A DNA stretch of 64,000 nt from Amblyornis subalaris (lineage: Eukaryota > Chordata > Aves > Passeriformes > Ptilonorhynchidae). The translations under genes were made by a program, and so were the position numbers. The stretch is from contig JACAXG010000012.1 of the NCBI GenBank assembly GCA_018881555.1, positions 11,938,181-12,002,180 of the forward strand. Direction: 5' to 3'. Positions within the stretch are counted from its first letter, which is position 1; every line of letters starts with the position of its first letter. Positions 11,861 through 25,640 of the stretch are shown here, in pieces. The notes beneath the pieces were generated by a model that worked only from the letters and a program-made list of their open reading frames with translations, made no database searches and was not told the origin of the DNA.

Positions 11861-14800
11861 CTGGGGAATTTAGCACATGTTAGTTTTTGGTCTGAATTGG
11901 ACTGTAACTTAGAAGAGTAAAACAAAATCAGCCATGAATGGAAACCCTGCTTTCCAGCCAGCTCTTTTGTAGCCTTCACCTGGTGCTAAAGAGGAATTGA
12001 AAATCAGTCTCTTGTGCTGGGGGCATTTATACCCTCTTCAATTTGATATTCTGTAAGGCTGGTCTGAATTTCATCGTNGTTAATGTATTAAAGACTTAAT
12101 GCAAATACTTATTATTGTTTGCGACTGGTCCACAAAAAAAAAAAAAAAGCCACAGAAAAATGATGACTAGAAGATTCAATTCAATCTTGTTAATGTACAG
12201 AGATCAATGTGGGGAAAATTGCCTATTTCCTCTACTTTAGCTGAGTAGAGACTTTCAGGTTTTCCACACTTCCAGGTTTTAACTGTCTGAACTNTGATGT
12301 TCAGCTCAGCAATCATTGTACAAACCAGCAGAGGTATCACGGTGATGCTGGTCTTTTGCTGTTGATATGGTGAACATTACAAATGCTGCCTTTTCCAAGC
12401 TGACTAAGATAGGATTCCTTCCCCATGGAAAAGGAAAAATGTATATTCTTGTCTCAGTGCTGAGCAGCTTATGTTCCTCCTGTCCTAAACAGGCATGAGG
12501 TTTTTATCTTGCATTTTTATTCTTAATTTGCCCGTAATTGCTTTCAGGCATCACATCTGAGGCCAGCCTTCATTAATATGTTAATTGTGCAGTCCCTCCC
12601 AGTGGATTTTTCCAAAGTTAAGAGTAAACAGAAAGGTTTCTTCCCCTCACCTTCCCCCAAGCCCTCTAAACAGAAAAATATTATTAAGATGAGATACTTG
12701 ACTAGGCTTGGATCACCGTGATGATGGGGNGCATTTATTTCCTGTTTCTGGAAGTGCCCAAAATAGCTGTTCACAATCCCTCTGTTGGAACAGATCAGAG
12801 GCTCATAAGGTCAGAATAAAANGGCATTTTTTATTGAGGTGAAGTTTGGAACCACTGTACACATTTCCTCCCTCCTATTCCGCATGGATATGCTAAATGG
12901 ATATAAAAAAAAAAGCTGACATTATCAAAGTACTACAGGGAATTACCCACACACTTGCTGTTAATTAANGTGAGATGTGCAGAGAATTTGCCCACACTGC
13001 TTTGAAAATCTCAGCTAAAACATTTTAATGGCGAGTATTTTTGGGGAATGAAACACAGAAGATGCCCTATAAANCAGGCTCCTTAACTGTTTATTACCTC
13101 TCTTGGCTCTTGAGTTGGATTTATAGAAAGGTCATTTATAGAAAAATCTTAGAGTTCATTTTTGAGTTGTCCTGAAGACAGCCCTCACACCTTTCCAGTT
13201 AAGAAGCATGGAGAAGAACATGAACTAATTTTTTTTAAATCATTTGTTGGAATTAGGATCCTTATAGCAACCTCTTTTTCTCTGTTAGGATTGATGATCA
13301 ACTGTGCAACATAAGTCCAACAGCAACAGGGTGCAAAAATAATTCACTGCCTATTCCTTTATTTGTCTCTTCCTTTTACCCTGCCACAAATAGGGGCAGC
13401 TTGTGAAATCCCTGTAGGTTGGCTGGCTGAGTAGGGATGTTAATTGTCAGCTATAATTGACGTGCTAAAGGCTCCCTGAGAAAAGTTTGTTCTTCTGTAT
13501 CCATTGACATCCTTCTTATCTTTTCTATCAAGTCACTTTGGTTCCCCTCGCTGCCAAATGTTCCCAATTCCCTCAGTCCTGCCCCGTCTGTAACTGCCCG
13601 CTTCACCTGCACAGTGCATCCTGCCGTGGCCAAGGGCTCAGGGAACTCCTGGCTTCTCATGCATTATTCATTTACTAGTTTCTGAGGGCAGAAACTAAAT
13701 CATGCCAAGAGGGATGTTGGCTGTTTTAGGACCCATTCCAGTAAAGCCTGAGGTGCATATATGAGCATAAAAATTGTGTGCAAATACTTGCAAAAGGTAC
13801 AGTGGGCTCATACCTAGTTTCTTTCNTTCTGTTTAAATACTATTTCAATTGTATCCCCAGCCCTTAGATATTCATGCATATATTGGTCATCCTTGCAGTT
13901 ACATGGATTCGGGATGATCACAACAGGCGTATGAGAAAATTATTTTGGCAGCCAGAAAACCAACAAAAAGATGCCTGCCTCTGCTCCTTCCCTAAGCTCA
14001 TGCAAACTCACTCAGTCCATCAGATTCTTTATCGCAAGCCATGATTCATTCCACAGCTGAAATTGTGACTTGGGTGCCTCATCTTTCCTTCCCTGAAACT
14101 TGCTGACTTGTGCTCTCCATCAGTCCAGTTTTTTGGATCCACATGCTTTTTATCCTGCACATGATGAGTGTCTGCTCCTTTTCCATAATGGCATGTGCAT
14201 TGTGTGACTGCACTGCTTGCCTCTGTACTTTAGGCAGTGCCAACGAGATCCAAAGCCTTTATTTTTCATCTAAACATTTCTCCTACTTTTGGTTACCTGG
14301 ATCTTCCATGTATCTGTATTATCTCCTTTCCAGTCCATGTGCCCCTTTGCAGAATACTGATAAAAATTGATTTTCATCCCNTGAGTAAATTGTACTCAGA
14401 TGAAAGGAATTGCTCCTACAGGATGTATGAAGGATTTTTGTGGAAAGCACCAGAGGGNCATTGAGAGGTATTTTTCATAGCTCTCAAGGCTTTCCTATAG
14501 GTTTGCTGAAGATAAGCCAGATGAGAAGGTGCAGTGGACTCCAATAATAGGGACCAAGGGACTTTACATCAGTGTGTTACTTGTCTAAGCTGGCATGGCA
14601 CTTACTTAAGGTGTGCTCCGTCTGCAGCTAAATCCTTGTTTGAGGTAGTGTTTAATTCCCAGTCTTCTCCCCATCCCGATACATCTTCTGTAAATCACCT
14701 TCAGGGATCTTGAGTGAGTCTTTCATCAAAGCTTTAGGGAACAGATGTATTTCTGTTTCAGTCCACCCTTTGCATAGCATAATAACTTCAATTTCAGTAG

Positions 14801-16317
14801 TGGGGCAGTGAGTGTAACTGTTCAGGGTTTTTTTAATGCATATAATGCTGAGTCTATTTTAGTAACTTTCCTGGCAAAGTTCATTTCACTATGCTTTTCC
14901 TGTTTACATTTTTTACCTTACTGAGACACACACATTGTAGCAAACAGGGGAATCTCAAACAGTATCTGTGAGACCTGTCATGTAAGGTCTTTTCCACCAG
15001 GATCCTTTTAATTCTCAGCTTTCCCATATATAAGGATGTATACCATGTAACCGCCTAATTTAGCGGTTTGTGTTCCTGGAATCAGCGAAAGCATTTCCTT
15101 CTGTGNTTTCCAGTATTGCCCATCTGGGTCATGTTGAACAGTTCACCTGCAAAATAGCTGTTAAAATAGAGAAATGACAAATAGGTGTCAGCTTGGAGAA
15201 AAAGGAGGTCCTGTAGCTAGTGCTGCATTGCCCTACTTTGTGGCTAAATCCCATGGCTGAGGTGCCCCTTGCCTTGCAGTGCACTGGTCATGGCAATAAG
15301 GGCTTCAAAGAAATCTGCACGTCTTAATTTCTGTTCAGTGTATTAATCTTTTTCAGTTTTAAAGAAAACAATTTAAAGCAATCTGGAAGGCATGTAAAAA
15401 GTATTTTAAATTGGTGATATTTATAGCTGCTTCATTTTTTTTGAAGTCCCCATTCTTAACAGGCAGCAACAGCGATTCAGTAGCAATACAGTTCCTGCCA
15501 GTAACCTTCTCCTAGGAAAAAGGATTTCAGTAAGCTTTATCACTCAGTGTAGCCAACAGAAATATTTGATACTAAGAGCAGTGGAACCAGAAATCCACTT
15601 CTAATGTCCTTCAAACAGCTAGATGAGCAGTTCAAGGGGATGTGGAATAGGAAACTCAGAAAATGGAGCTTGACTTTGATACTTACTTGGTGTGATAGAG
15701 TAATTTACTCTCCATATAGATCTTACTGTATAAGAAAAAGGAGGAAAGAGGAAGCAGTAATGTGTCACCTTATCTAAATAAGGTACCTGTCATTNCTAAA
15801 ATTCTGTTTAAACTATGATGGATGCTCTTTTTCAACAAGAGAGATTTTTCCCCATAGTGAAAGACGATCCTTTCAAACAGAAAAGGACTATGATGAGACC
15901 GATTTTCCTTCTTGTGGATGAGGCTGAAACAATGCAAAAATAGCTGCAGAGCAGGTGCCCTGGGATTCCTCTCTGACCACTTGCAATGTGTACAGTCATA
16001 GAAAAGGCAGTGATCTGAACAGAAAAACAGCTGGGCTAATTGTCTTGCCAGAAACATCTGTAATCTTTAAAGAGGTACATACTCTCCTGATGTGATGTGT
16101 TTATTTCCTAAGAAAGTTTTGTTTTCTTTACCATTAATTTTGATTGACTGATCTGTCATTCCAGAACTTAAATCTTTTTGCTCTTTATCCATGGNTCTAA
16201 TGTTAACGTTTTGCTAATTTAACTAAAGACATTAGCTAGAAATAGATCTGTGGTATTTACTCTTTTTTTCTATTTTCCCAAAGCAAATGCTTTTTTTTCT
16301 GTAACTTTTATTTGAAC
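11861..16317. other. Unannotated sequence, no supported gene
   Basis: No gene or recognisable repeat is visible. Minor items are a run of 15 A at 12134-12148 and a small hairpin with 6-bp arms (AACCGC at 15049-15054 and GCGGTT at 15063-15068). The A run has no convincing retrocopy upstream of it. Several isolated n positions interrupt short frames. Confidence 0.55.
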
Positions 16318-16334
16318 ACTGTTTTTAAAACAGT
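16318..16334. repeat. 17-bp near-perfect palindrome
   Basis: The arms ACTGTTTT (16318-16325) and AAAACAGT (16327-16334) are exact reverse complements around a single T. In AT-rich DNA such a site can arise by chance, and no function is implied. Confidence 0.5.
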
Positions 16335-19300
16335 TAATTTGACCACTGCACTGATCTATTCCTCAATAATCTAAAGGACAACTCTCCAAAATGTGTGATG
16401 AACCTTTTCANCATTAAAATCATGTACTACACTATACATATCAGACAGTAAACTCAGTGATCTCTCCCCTAGACTAATATAAGTAGGTAGAGTAACAAAG
16501 AAGTGCTTGTGCTGTAGTAGTGTCAATTTAAAACCTACTTCAGCACAATAAGCAGTGTAAATTGGGCGACTTGATATAAACAGGGGTACCTGTGAAGGCT
16601 TGCTGGTACAGTGCATGCATGAGTGCTTGGGGGAGCACAAANGAACACTGACTGTCTGTATCACAAATTGCCATTATTTTCTGTGTGGTTTTTAACCTCA
16701 GCTGGGAAGACAGGGACTAACCCAGCCACTGTGAAGCTGCAAAATAACTTAAAATCCATAACTCATTAGGTACACTAAGTCACTGAAGCCAGGAAGGGTG
16801 CCCCATGCACTCTNTGAACTGATCAACCTGTCATCATTCTTGAAAATATAATCTTTCCAAGAGCTGTGGGGTTCCCTTATTTGCTGCTTGGAAACTTTNG
16901 TGCTGCAGAAATCCTTCTGAGTGGCGATTTTGGGGAAAGGTGACTTANAAGATGACTATCCATCCATGCACAAAAGACTTTTGATGGTCTTTGTGTATTC
17001 TTTTGTCCAAAGCAGTCGAGTACTGTACCTACAGTGATGGCGTTACTTACAGGAAATAAAATGAGTGAGGGCTTAGACAACTCTTTCTTACAGCCCACCC
17101 ACTGGACCTACAGGCTTCATACGAAAAGGAATGAGTTGCATTTATAGAAAGTTTATTGAAAGACCTTCCTAAACTGATTTACTCTGCCTAANATATGCTG
17201 TTGCTCTCAGGAGCCAATTATGTTCTAGGGACACAGCAGGGCTTTGCAAGCCTGCCTAGAAGTCCTAAACCCTGCTCCGACTGAAAATCCTGTAGAAGCA
17301 AGTTCATTTACACCTCTTCGATGTGCTGTTTGATTGTTTACACAGTATTTTCATCAGTGTGCTGCTCATTAAGCAGGGGAGAACCTGACAGACGGGACCT
17401 GGAACATTTGCCATCAAATTTAGCCCAAGTCTATCTGACATCTCAGCAGGGGAAGTGGAGAGCTGTGATTCTGAAAAAGGCGTTTTGCAGTCTCTAATCT
17501 TGAGTNTATGGCACTGAAAAGAGCTGTTTCTGCATAATGTAATTCACACCATCAGGAACTGTACATTTTAAATCANAGATCTGTACTTCTTGAACCCCAT
17601 TCTCTGAAGTAATTTTCTTTACTCACTGACATTTTAAGTGTTCTGTGTTTGGTGCCACTAGATTATGACATTTTGATGTTCAGTGAGAAATCCAAAATAG
17701 CAATTAGGGAATTAGAAATTGCAGAAATCTTGCCATATAACTATTAATTATATTCCTTATTGTCTTAACTAGTAAATGATTATACAAAAATGTCTCTCAA
17801 ATATAACACGCAAAATCTTGTTATAATTAGAGTATTCCTGAGATGTCAGTCCCTACTCGATAGAACTGGCTTATCTCTAGAGCCTGCTGAAGCTGACAGT
17901 ATTTCCAGGTGAAGAACAGTGCTCAAGAGGAATAGAAGTGTGTGTGATTATAACCTGGAGACTTAGATATTGACTTGAGCTCTGGGAGATGTTGAAATTC
18001 TTGCCTGATCTAGGGCATGATGTGTCATCCTGGATTGCTGCAAGTCAAGCAAGCTTTATTGGTATTACCTTTTGTAAAGAGATTTATGAGAGTAAAAATA
18101 TTTTAACTCTGATGGTGTAGGATATTTCAGCAAAAGCTTTCCAAATGTGTCTTAGAATGGTACCTTGGGAGTACTGCTTGCTTTGCTGCCTCACTACAGC
18201 AGAAATAGTGCTTTATAACATCTATAGGCAAATGAAATCTCTCTTTTTAGTGCTATGTACTACACTGTTCTAATGTTGTCCTGCACCCTGCTGCTAATAT
18301 TATGTTCAACAACACTGCAGAAGTGTAAAACTCCCAAGTTATGCTGGGTGCAGATACGCAGAGGTGAAGTCCCTGGGGTAGCAGCTGCATGACGTGCACG
18401 TTCAGAAGGGTAGATCTTGTTTGCTTGAGGAAAAGCAATGGTATAGTAGGGAAGGCCTAGAAAATTACTAGGAAATATACCCTGCTTTGGNCTTCCAATC
18501 AAGCACAGTGATTGTGCCAGGCTCCATAGACAGCCCTCGCTTATATTAGGTTGCCTATTCCAGAATAAAAATCACTGAAATTCATGTTGCACTGATATTG
18601 ANTCACATCAGTTTCGTTCTGTGGGTCTCTGTTACACTGCATTATTTGCTAATAAGTATTTTCAAGTCTTGCCTGGTCTCTTGTCCTGAATACCCACCAG
18701 TGGCTGGAGCACAATCTCTGGCTTGGCTTCCCCCCATAGAAATCCTGCTCGTGTGCTCCACACTGAAACCTGCTTTGTTAACTGCAGCCACTGCAGTGGA
18801 ATGCTTACGTGCAATCTGCACCTAGTAAAGAACAATTAGTAAAAATGCAAGTCAACATACAGAAAATTCTGTCCATTACACACCCAGATCTCTTGTGTTT
18901 AAGTGCAGCTCTGAATTTCCTCAAGCTCTCCCAGAGCAGCATGATGCACACACAAAGAACTGCACCGAAATAGAAAAAAAAAATTATGTTTGCCTATAAA
19001 ATAAGATCTTCTAACCACCTTTTCAGTAAGACTAGCTAGGAAACAGAGAAAGAAACAGCTTGAGAGGTACGTTTTCAGTCATCTCTAAATGCCCTTTTCC
19101 CCCTCTAATTTACTTCCAGACAGAGCACACATTTTAAATGAATACTTAGCTAAAAACTGAAAAGATGTTAAAAAATGAAATGAATACATCTTGTTTTGAA
19201 AAAGAATTGGAGACAGAGGTCATTCAGATTATTTTAAAAAGGTCTGTATCTCTCAGTGAGGATGACAATACTGGCAACGAAATAATGGAAGCTGGGAAAC

Positions 19301-22300
19301 AATTGAAAAGCTCTGAAATAAAGCTGTTACATGGGCCATGCTTTTCCCAGAGGTCAGTTATCAAGGATATGAGGAATATTTTCTGACTTGTGTTGGGCTA
19401 TAGAACAGGTACTTAAAGTTGTAGGAAACTGTTGGAAGCAGGATATGGTGAGGCACTGGTAGACTCCATGTGTAACCAGGTGTCTGGAGACCTGGGCCAT
19501 GTGCAGCACCAGGAGATTTGAGCTGCTCATCTCCCATTTGTTAATGTACACTTCCACGTCACATATTAAAAATGTTTTAAAGCTTAAGGAGAGAGAGAGA
19601 GAAAATATTTCTATTTTTGTATTTCAGGTTTCTCTGACAATATACGGCAGAAATTGCTCCTAAATTACTTTAAGAAAGTATTCCTATGTATGATTTCGGA
19701 GTCATTTAATTGAATCAAGAAGTTCTGGTGATAATTTCAGATGTATGATTAGGTTAACATTCCTGAAGATACTTGAATTAGTTGCCTAGGGAAATTGAAC
19801 TTATATTAAACATTTCAAGAGGTAATATTACAAGTCTTACAGAAAAGTAACACTGAATGAGTGGAGGAAAACATTCGGAAGACCTTGATTTACTTCTAAA
19901 GGCTCACTGTCCTGTAACNGTTTTGATGAAATGAATAGGCTTTGGATAAGGTCAAGTCAAGTCATTGGGGTGCATTTCTCTCTTTTAAGTCCTAATTAAA
20001 NGCTATCCTCATTGTCAATACTAAAAACAAATTAAAAAATGAGGAGGAAAGGGGAGAGAAGGAGCAGAAAGACCAAAGTTCAAAACAAGAAAGAACTATT
20101 TGAAAGACAGGAGAAAAGGTCCTAGGAAAGAAAGAAAAAGGAGCTGTAAATTTCTGAAAAATTAGGAAGCTGTTAAAAAAGTTAATTACTGTACTGTGTA
20201 GCCAAGCTATGCTCACCTACTGAGGAGGACTTAAGANAAACGTGAAATTAGCTCTAAAATTTTGAAAACCTATTGTTAAAAGTTCCTAAACTATAGGTGC
20301 ATTAAGAAAGATTAGAAAAAACAAGCTTTCTTGGTATACACCTGGTATAGATAAACCCCAAATCTGAGGAATAAGGAAGAATCATTTTCAGCATGATTAT
20401 TGCCCTTTACTTTAGAATGAACTCTTGTTTAGCCATAGTTATTTTTGTAGAAAGTTGTGACCCTCAGAACTGTCATTTAACAGTGGTAGGTCCAGATAAA
20501 TCACAGAAGAATGCACACCCCATATCTACCTCATCCTGATCACTTTTGCTACAGTCCAGTGAAAATNCTGGTGCCAGGAGTGTTATCTCTCTTCTAGTTA
20601 TCATTAGCTATAGCAACACTCAAAAATCTACCTAAAGCATAAATCCAAGTACATAAATTTTACCTACAANTTGACCAAGGCTGCCAACCTGAAGTAAATT
20701 ACTCATTTATGGCCAAGAACAGAGGTCAGTCAGACTTAGGGAATCAAAAGGTTAGCTACTAAAACCAGGAGCAGTGAGCAAGGCTTCTTGAGTGTTCAGA
20801 TGTTTTATTTATATAAAAATATAAATATTTCTATTGCTCCTTGCATTCCAAGGAAGAAAAAGTTTCCTTCCATTCTACCTTCAGGAAAATCTGGTTTTAT
20901 TAGTGCTGTCCTGCACAAAGGTATTTTCATTTCTGTGGCTGGGTAGTGTAGTGACTTCTCCATTCATCACAGTGTAATGTAAATGTGAGGCTATTAGTGA
21001 GAGATCAGAGCGTTCAGCTTGGAGTCTTTCACATAACAAGGAGGATAACAAACCCTTAAAGGAAAATGTGTGAGAAAGGGGAGTTCTGTCTCCCTTTACA
21101 ATAACACCACTCTGTAGCAACTGGTTTGAACTAGACTGTGCAAGGGATGTTGCAGGCTTCCTAAAAGGCTGGTAATTCTCTCTTCCTCANGGGAGGAAAA
21201 AAAAACCAACCCCCTGACAATACACACATGTATCAAAAGCTGTCAGGCTTTTCAAGTCCATCCTGCATTGCTCCATTCCCTTGGTATTTTCCAATGTACT
21301 TGCTTTTCAGCTGTCTGGTTTGGATCTTGGAAGTTCAGAATATTTCTCAGGTTTTTATTTCACAAAAGTGGAAAGAAAGGTGTCTTCTAACTTTTTACAG
21401 GCATTTCTTTGATTAATAATCATGTCAATAAAACAGCTGTGGTAATGTAGCTGTTTCTCCCCTTTTTCTGCAATTGTAGATAAATTGTCACATGGCTGNA
21501 AGGCTGGTGTATCAAGATGTGTGTTTTGATTTTTGTAAGGTATTTACAGAAATTTTAAGACTGCTGTGTTTGCCTCAGTGGCTTTATGGTTGAACAAAAC
21601 ACCCAATTATTGAGTTCAAAATTCTAAACTTGCTATTAAACAACTTTTCACATCCCACAATTCTGATTCTGAGGGTGATGCTCTCATTTATAATCACGTC
21701 CTGTAGAGATCCATCATTGATTATTCAAGTTTTCTAAAACATTTTCCAACAGTTTTTGACCACTATTTTCCATAGACCAAAGCATTGTAGATGCCCTGAA
21801 CTCAAGATAACCTTTAAAAATCATGCTCTCCTTCTCATATTTTACATTCTTAACAGTCAAATTATGATGTTGTCTGATTACATCTCTACTGGCATGTCAT
21901 ATCTTGCAAAGAGAAATTTTTAATATCTGAAATTAAATGTTCAGTACCTTTATTCTCTAACAAAGTTGAAATAATAGATATTGGAAGTGGTAATTTGAAC
22001 CAAAATTCACCTCACTTTGTAGCGTATAAAAACAAATCTGCATTATTTTGGGCCTCATTAAGCTGAAGTTTATTCAACTACGTTTTAAAGCACAGTATCA
22101 CACTCTAGTCATAATCCTTGTTCTCATTTCTGATTCTGCACACATATCAGAAAATAATATAATTATTTTTACTAGATACATTAACTCTTCAGGAACGTGG
22201 TGCTTACGCTTTTCCGTACTTTCGTGGATGGTGCACNTGTTCTACTTGTTCACTATCTGCTGTGTGCCACAGTCTGTTACATTTCTTAAAATACATGACT

Positions 22301-23710
22301 GCACAGCAAAGGAGGAAGCCAACTGTTTGCCTGGTTCTGGCTGTTGCACTGGGTGCGCAGACCTTCTGGAGGGAGTGCTCAGTTGCTTTCAGCAAAGGAA
22401 AAGCTCAGCCAGGAGAGGCTTTTCCAGACTAGGAGTTGGAGTAGGAGAGATAGAAGCACATCTGCAACAAACCTGAAGGTTTGGAAACTGTTAAGAACAG
22501 GGAGCAGAAATATCACAGCAGGCTTCAGAGCTGGTGGAAAGAAAAAGTCCTTTTCGCTGTGCNGAGCAGGCATCTTTCCTTTTCTCTTTTAAAAGTTCTG
22601 CTTCTCCTGTAGGTTTTTGCAAAACTGACTTGCTGCTTGAGCTGCAACAAGTTGCCAAANGCAGGACACTGCTTAGGTCTTCATCTGCTTCTATTGGTCT
22701 TCCCTCAAATTCAGTCTGGTTTCATTATGCAGATTTCTCCACCTTTTTTTTTCCCTCCTATCCCAGACTAATGTTACATTAAACATGTTGTTTAATTTTC
22801 AAAAACGTCAATCTGCTCCAGTTTCATTCTGTCTTTTCCACATTTTAATAGCTTTCTATAAGTTTAAGCTGTCTAGGGATCTTTTTCAGTTACAAGTCTG
22901 TGATCCCCTTTTACCATCTGGCCTTGGAAGAGCAATTCCACAAATTATTTAAAACAACATGTTTGTCTCAGCATAATCAAATCTATTACATNCCCTTGTT
23001 CTTGGTTTTTCATATGAAGCAGATAACTTCCAAGAGATGTATTATTTTTAGGAGTGTAACATTCTATAAATTTCTGTAACTGATAACTTGGTCTTCATCT
23101 GATAACTGAATTGGTGTTCCTCACTTAGCTTTTAAAATAGAGATTGCTCAAAGTCAGTGCTACTAACTTGTAAGATTAAAATAAACTGGGATTTTTTTCT
23201 CATTTTTCATTTCAGCAGCTCAATTTTCCCTTTGCTTTTATATAAAAATATAAAATTCTCGCTCGAACTTGTTTCAGTGACTTGAGGGGTTCGTGTACAC
23301 TTCTTGGAGTTCTCCATTGGCCTTTACTTCTAATTTGCTGTTTCTCTCCCAGTTCTCCTATGAGCTCCAGGTCGAGGTCTCAATTAATGAGAATCATGAG
23401 TTTGAGTCACTCATTTTGATGACTCTCTAGCATAACTGATAGATTAACCAATAAAGAAAAGTTCTTACAATGGGAATAGGTTCATGTTTCCTCTAGTTTG
23501 CTAAAACTAATCTCTCCTATTGATGTGATCGTTGTCAGTGATGAGGTAACCCGCTTCTACTCAGCNCTTCTTCTCTAACAATGTACCAGTGAGCACAATG
23601 AAGTTACACACTTGTGGCCCTGTTTTCATTTAAACACTAAACCAACTTNTCCTCCCAAAGCTATTCCCTGAGCAGAGTATCAGTCTTTGCCATGTTGTAC
23701 CTCCANTTTT
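16335..23710. other. Unannotated sequence with one possible conserved block
   Basis: No gene is supported. A (GA)7 microsatellite lies at 19589-19602. The region about 17300-17470 has the mixed, non-repetitive texture often seen in conserved noncoding elements and carries a forkhead-type TGTTTAC at 17335-17341; that impression is not a measurement. The longest frame, 22048-22476 plus (142 codons), has no recognisable motif and is treated as chance. Confidence 0.5.
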
Positions 23711-23803
23711 TGAAATGGTCCTGGGTGACCTAATCCCAGCAATGTTACAGCCCTTTTTGTTGGACTAGGTTATCTCACTTGAGCTGTTCTTGAATGCTAT
23801 TGT
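23711..23803 (+). mobile_element. Diverged CR1 LINE 3' end
   Basis: The order of landmarks matches the end of avian CR1 elements read in sense: a block like TCCTGGGTGACCTAATC (about 23719-23735), then TTGGACTAGGTTATCTC (23760-23776), then an eroded 3' tail. In CR1 the second block is typically followed by AGGTCCCTTCCAACC and ATTCTGTG units. Here those parts are badly decayed. The piece is short because CR1 copies are usually 5' truncated. Subfamily cannot be named. Confidence 0.5.
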
Positions 23804-25286
23804 TTGGGATACCCAGGTTTTGGGATTAAGTTCTATAATATTTTGTTATAAATTGGCTGTAAACATGTAGAACCAAAATCTTTTGTGACTTGCACTGAGG
23901 GTGGATTATAAAAATAGAAAAGTAAAAGGAAAAAAAAAATTNAAAAAAAAGGATAATGGCTCGGAAAGCTTTCAGAGCACCTGAGAACTATACGGCAAAG
24001 AAGAGTGATATTGGCCTTTCATCTAGTATTCATAAACACGCTTTCATATGAGTTGTGGGACTAAAAGAGATGTGTCATGATTCACTTTAACTCTTTGACT
24101 GCTTGAAACATTTTTACAATCTCCTTTAGTTTTGATATTTGTTTAAGTTTGTGTCATCTGTAGATCTCAAACTCTTTTCTTTGAAAATCTCACNCAGTAC
24201 ACATTGCTCTTTTCTGTGTGTGACTGCTCTATCTGAAAGATCACAGCTCTCGGCTTGGGAAGCAAAGGACTGGCATGAGATTGCAAAAGTTCCTTACTTG
24301 CAGCCTCATCAATTTCTGCCCATGAATTATGACAGCACATCCAGCTCAATGATGTTGGATGTTGTAGTGTTGCAGTTAAGCCTTCCTGATGAAAATGAAA
24401 AAATCTCAGAAATCAGGCACAATCCATACATGTAAATACCTAGGTGAAAAGCAAAATGGTTTGGTCTTATTTTATTGCTGCAAAATAGTGCTGAAACCCT
24501 TTTTGCCTATCCTTATTACTAGCATTTAAGGCCAAATTCTCTGTGGAGGAAATTTTATTCTAGCTTTTTTGTTCAAACTTGAGCCAATTAGAAAACATGT
24601 AAGTGCCTCTTGGAATTCCACAGCCCTGAGTGCAGTGTGCAGTTGGCAGTTACGTTTCTTGGGCTCCAACTACCATTTATGTGATCACACAAGAGAACAG
24701 GAGGCAACAAAATCTGCTGCCCTGCTGGGTCCATCTGGGAATTAAAATGTCTTTAGATTTTTAGGCTATGACAGGCATAGGTTGGATATAGAATAGGTGC
24801 TGAAAGGAAGGAGAACTAAATTACACTGGTATGTGAGGAAGAGTGTGTACATATGGGAGTACAGCAATGATCTTCAATTCAAAGACTATTCACTTAAAAA
24901 TTTATTCTGTGTGCTGAAGATTTCCAGCTAAATATACGGAATAAGTTTAAAAGAAAGATAAATAAACTTTTATTTCCTATAATTTCAGATTTAGTAACTC
25001 TTGGCCAAGTTTATTTTCTGTTGTCAGAAAAAAAGGATTCTTTTAAACAATATTCAATTGAATTAAAAAAGAATAAATCAGGTTTTCAGATATCTAAATG
25101 CAAAAAAAAAAAATTATTATTCCTTAGAATAATCAACAAATTTGAGTAAAGCACAGATTGGTGCATAGCTCCTGTGAGTTAGTTCTCAAATCTTTGTCTC
25201 ACTGTGTTTGGGAATCTTCTTCCAGGCTTGGGTATTTTGGAGCAAGGTCATATGCACACAAAACCTTTGAATACACAATTATTTAC
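23804..25286. other. Unannotated sequence, A-rich tracts
   Basis: No gene is seen. A-rich runs occur at about 23930-23950 (interrupted by TTn) and 25102-25113. Neither is preceded by a recognisable retrocopy. Confidence 0.55.
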
Positions 25287-25640
25287 CTACAGCACAGAGT
25301 TGTAGCCTGGATCAGNCAGGTAGTCCAGTTGGGCATTAAATATGGTCATACTTTTGATGCCATCATCTGGTGATTCCCTGCTGGCCAGAGTCTTCAACCC
25401 GATGGTAAGGGCCAATGGAACCTGTAGGCTCTTGGAAGGGTTTAATTCTAATTCTTCTGCAGCTTTTATCTTCTCCCTCTCTGCTTCTTCTCTTACGTTT
25501 TGGTATCTTGCAATAGCAATGCTCATTTTGTGAAATTCTTTATGATTTATTTTCTTCATTTTGAACTTTTTGTAACTGGTATCAAACCAGCAGCATCACC
25601 TCTGTCTTCTCACTTCCTTCTTTCCTGGCTTACTGGCCAT
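25287..25640 (-). pseudogene. Possible decayed coding sequence, 118 codons with one internal TGA
   Basis: From an ATG at 25640-25638 the minus strand stays in one frame for 118 codons to a TAG at 25287-25289, broken only by a TGA at codon 15 (25598-25596). The N-terminus is basic (MASKPGKKEVRRQR). The middle is Lys/Glu-rich and helix-prone (REEAEREKIKAAEELELNP), and the C-terminal part reads RESPDDGIKSMTIFNAQLDYL. An n falls in codon 110. This composition resembles a small nuclear or coiled-coil protein more than random AT-rich translation, but I do not recognise the family. No introns, poly-A tail or target-site duplication could be placed, so a retrocopy is only one option. Chance in an A/G-rich strand is the main alternative. 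Confidence 0.22.

Noticed and set aside
12134..12148. Run of 15 A considered as the tail of a processed pseudogene
   Set aside because: No coding-like sequence or target-site duplication was found upstream.
22048..22476. 142-codon plus-strand open frame, the longest in the window
   Set aside because: The translation has no motif, domain pattern or codon structure, and it contains an n. Frames of this size are expected by chance in 64 kb.
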